The position numbers and the translations under genes were made by a program. Shown here piece after piece: positions 6,062 through 7,026 of a DNA stretch of 7,026 nt (positions are counted from its first letter, which is position 1; each line of letters opens with the position of its first letter). Where the stretch lies: NCBI GenBank assembly GCA_934502905.1, contig CAKSVK010000179.1, forward strand, positions 1-7,026, given 5' to 3'. The notes beneath the pieces were generated by a model. It was not told the DNA's origin. It worked only from the letters and a program-made list of their open reading frames with translations, and did no database searches. The stretch is from an uncultured Chitinophagaceae bacterium. GTDB taxonomy: Bacteria > Bacteroidota > Bacteroidia > Chitinophagales > Chitinophagaceae.

Positions 6062-7026
6062 GTAAGCAATCGCTGACCCCCCTGTTGATTACTATTTTTT
6101 TTGTGCAATAGTTTTGTATCTGTGTGGGAGCAGGTCGGAGAATTTACCTTCGTAGTTTGGGTCATTTAGTTTTCTGAGAGTATCTATTAGCCATTCCTGT
6201 GGATTAACCTGGTGTTTTTTGCATGTGGCAAACAGGGAATAAATCATCGCGGCATTCTGGGCGGTGTCATGGGTTCCGGCGAAAAGATAATTTTTGCGGC
6301 CCAATGCCACTGGCCGGATGGCATTTTCGATCAGGTTGTTGTCGAGTTGGAGGTCTCCATGAAGCGTATAGAACTTCATGTTATCCATCAGGGGCAATGC
6401 ATAGGCTATGGCCTTGCCGATAGGACTGGAAGGCAGTACCCGGGGATATTGCAGAACCATCCATTCTTTCAACTCGGTCAGGATGGGAGAGGCCTCGGTC
6501 ATACGCTTCTCCACGATCTGGCTCTCGGTCAGCGGTGGTTGTGCCTCCCGGATCTGCCTCTCAATTTGATACAGCTTCCCGATGGTTTCGACGGCCCATG
6601 TCGCTCTTTGCTGATCATATTTAACCGCCTCGTCAAACTTACGCCGGATATGAGCCATGCAGTAGTAGTGCTGTATGGCTTTATTTTTGGTAAACAGGCT
6701 TTGATAAACTTCGTAAGCATCGGTCTGTATTACGCCGCTGTAATCTTTGAGTATTGCTGCCGGACCCGAGCGGTCTCTTCCTGTTCTATAATCAAAGAAT
6801 ACCAACCCATCGGCCACAGCATGGTAAGTCCACAGGTAGCCCCGGTGCGAAGAACCGTTTTTACTTCCTTCCAATACCTGTAAGCGGGTTTCATCTACCT
6901 GTAAATACAGGTTGGCCAATGTTTCCCGTTTGAGTGCATTGTAAACGGGTAGCAGCGACTTACAGGCAGAATTGGTATTGTCGGTCAGTGTGGAAGGAGG
7001 GATTTTTATCCCTATACGCTCAAAGA
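6062..7026 (-). mobile_element. IS66-family element, right end inserted in istA (left end off window)
   Basis: The element boundary is placed at GTAAGC (6062-6067), because IS66-family ends begin with GTAA, it lies 30 bases past the transposase stop, and IstA homology resumes immediately outside it. The likely end sequence is GTAAGCAATCGCTGACCCCC (6062-6081). IS66 elements create 8-bp target duplications, so GATGAATA (6054-6061) should recur at the other end, outside this window. IS66 accessory genes (tnpA, tnpB) would also lie beyond position 7026. Confidence 0.65.
6092..7026 (-). CDS. tnpC: IS66-family transposase (TnpC), partial at the N-terminus
   Basis: The reading frame is open to the right edge, giving 310 residues of the catalytic and C-terminal parts. 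The TTG at 6917-6919 is not a real start, because family-typical sequence (FERIGIKIPPSTLTDNTNSA) continues upstream. The DDE triad of the IS66 transposase domain is visible: D44 in QVDET, D102 in VIQTDAY and E233 in NNLIENAIRPVALGRKNYLF (counted from the window edge). YYCMAHIRRKFDEA and the C-terminal segment YSLFATCKKHQVNPQEWL, then DLLPHRYK, also match the family. The enzyme cuts and joins the element ends during transposition, together with TnpA and TnpB in many members. The visible part shows no frameshift or lost catalytic residue. The stop is 30 bases inside the presumed element end. Confidence 0.95.
   Translation of the reverse strand, partial: FERIGIKIPPSTLTDNTNSACKSLLPVYNALKRETLANLYLQVDETRLQVLEGSKNGSSHRGYLWTYHAVADGLVFFDYRTGRDRSGPAAILKDYSGVIQTDAYEVYQSLFTKNKAIQHYYCMAHIRRKFDEAVKYDQQRATWAVETIGKLYQIERQIREAQPPLTESQIVEKRMTEASPILTELKEWMVLQYPRVLPSSPIGKAIAYALPLMDNMKFYTLHGDLQLDNNLIENAIRPVALGRKNYLFAGTHDTAQNAAMIYSLFATCKKHQVNPQEWLIDTLRKLNDPNYEGKFSDLLPHRYKTIAQKK

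Noticed and set aside
6095..6165. N-terminal part of the 167-residue frame containing the istA fragment
   Set aside because: These codons are IS66 transposase DNA read in another frame; IstA similarity begins only at about 6060.
6212..6883. Long plus-strand open frame of 223 residues opposite the IS66 transposase
   Set aside because: It is the antisense shadow of a strongly recognised transposase gene and shows no protein-like motifs.

Overview
The window looks like a piece of a Bacteroidota chromosome, probably of the Chitinophaga/Pedobacter type. The signs are promoters of the TTG-N19-TAnnTTTG class, few Shine-Dalgarno sequences, a tRNA gene without an encoded CCA, and IS21 and IS66 elements of the kind common in that phylum. 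No taxonomic search was possible, so the genus is only a guess.

Left part (1-1560), GC-rich core DNA: the 3' end of hemL (glutamate-1-semialdehyde aminomutase) meets, tail to tail and with a 34-bp overlap, a membrane-associated family 2 glycosyltransferase gene. That gene carries an in-frame TAG at codon 19. A tRNA-Glu(TTC) gene follows, with a good Bacteroidota promoter and a strong intrinsic terminator.

Middle part (about 1560-4620), clearly more AT-rich: three co-directional, tightly packed genes encode an AbiEi antitoxin/repressor, an AbiEii nucleotidyltransferase toxin (ATGA overlap) and, 27 bp further on, an ApeA-like HEPN protein with an R-x4-H motif. Both parts resemble known phage-defence modules, so this is best read as a small defence island beside a tRNA gene. 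A near-perfect 18-bp inverted repeat lies directly across the abiEi start codon and is probably the operator through which AbiEi controls the operon.

Right part (about 4650-7026), nested mobile elements on the minus strand: a possible old transposase remnant, the istB end of an IS21-family element with its repeated terminal motifs, a 5'-truncated istA, and an IS66-family transposase that appears to have inserted into istA. The IS66 element runs off the right edge. A TTG-N19-TACCTTTG promoter match at the IS21 end points out of the element, antisense to the defence genes.

The most notable points are the AbiE plus ApeA-like three-gene cassette, the operator over its start codon, the nonsense mutation in the glycosyltransferase gene and the outward antisense promoter.
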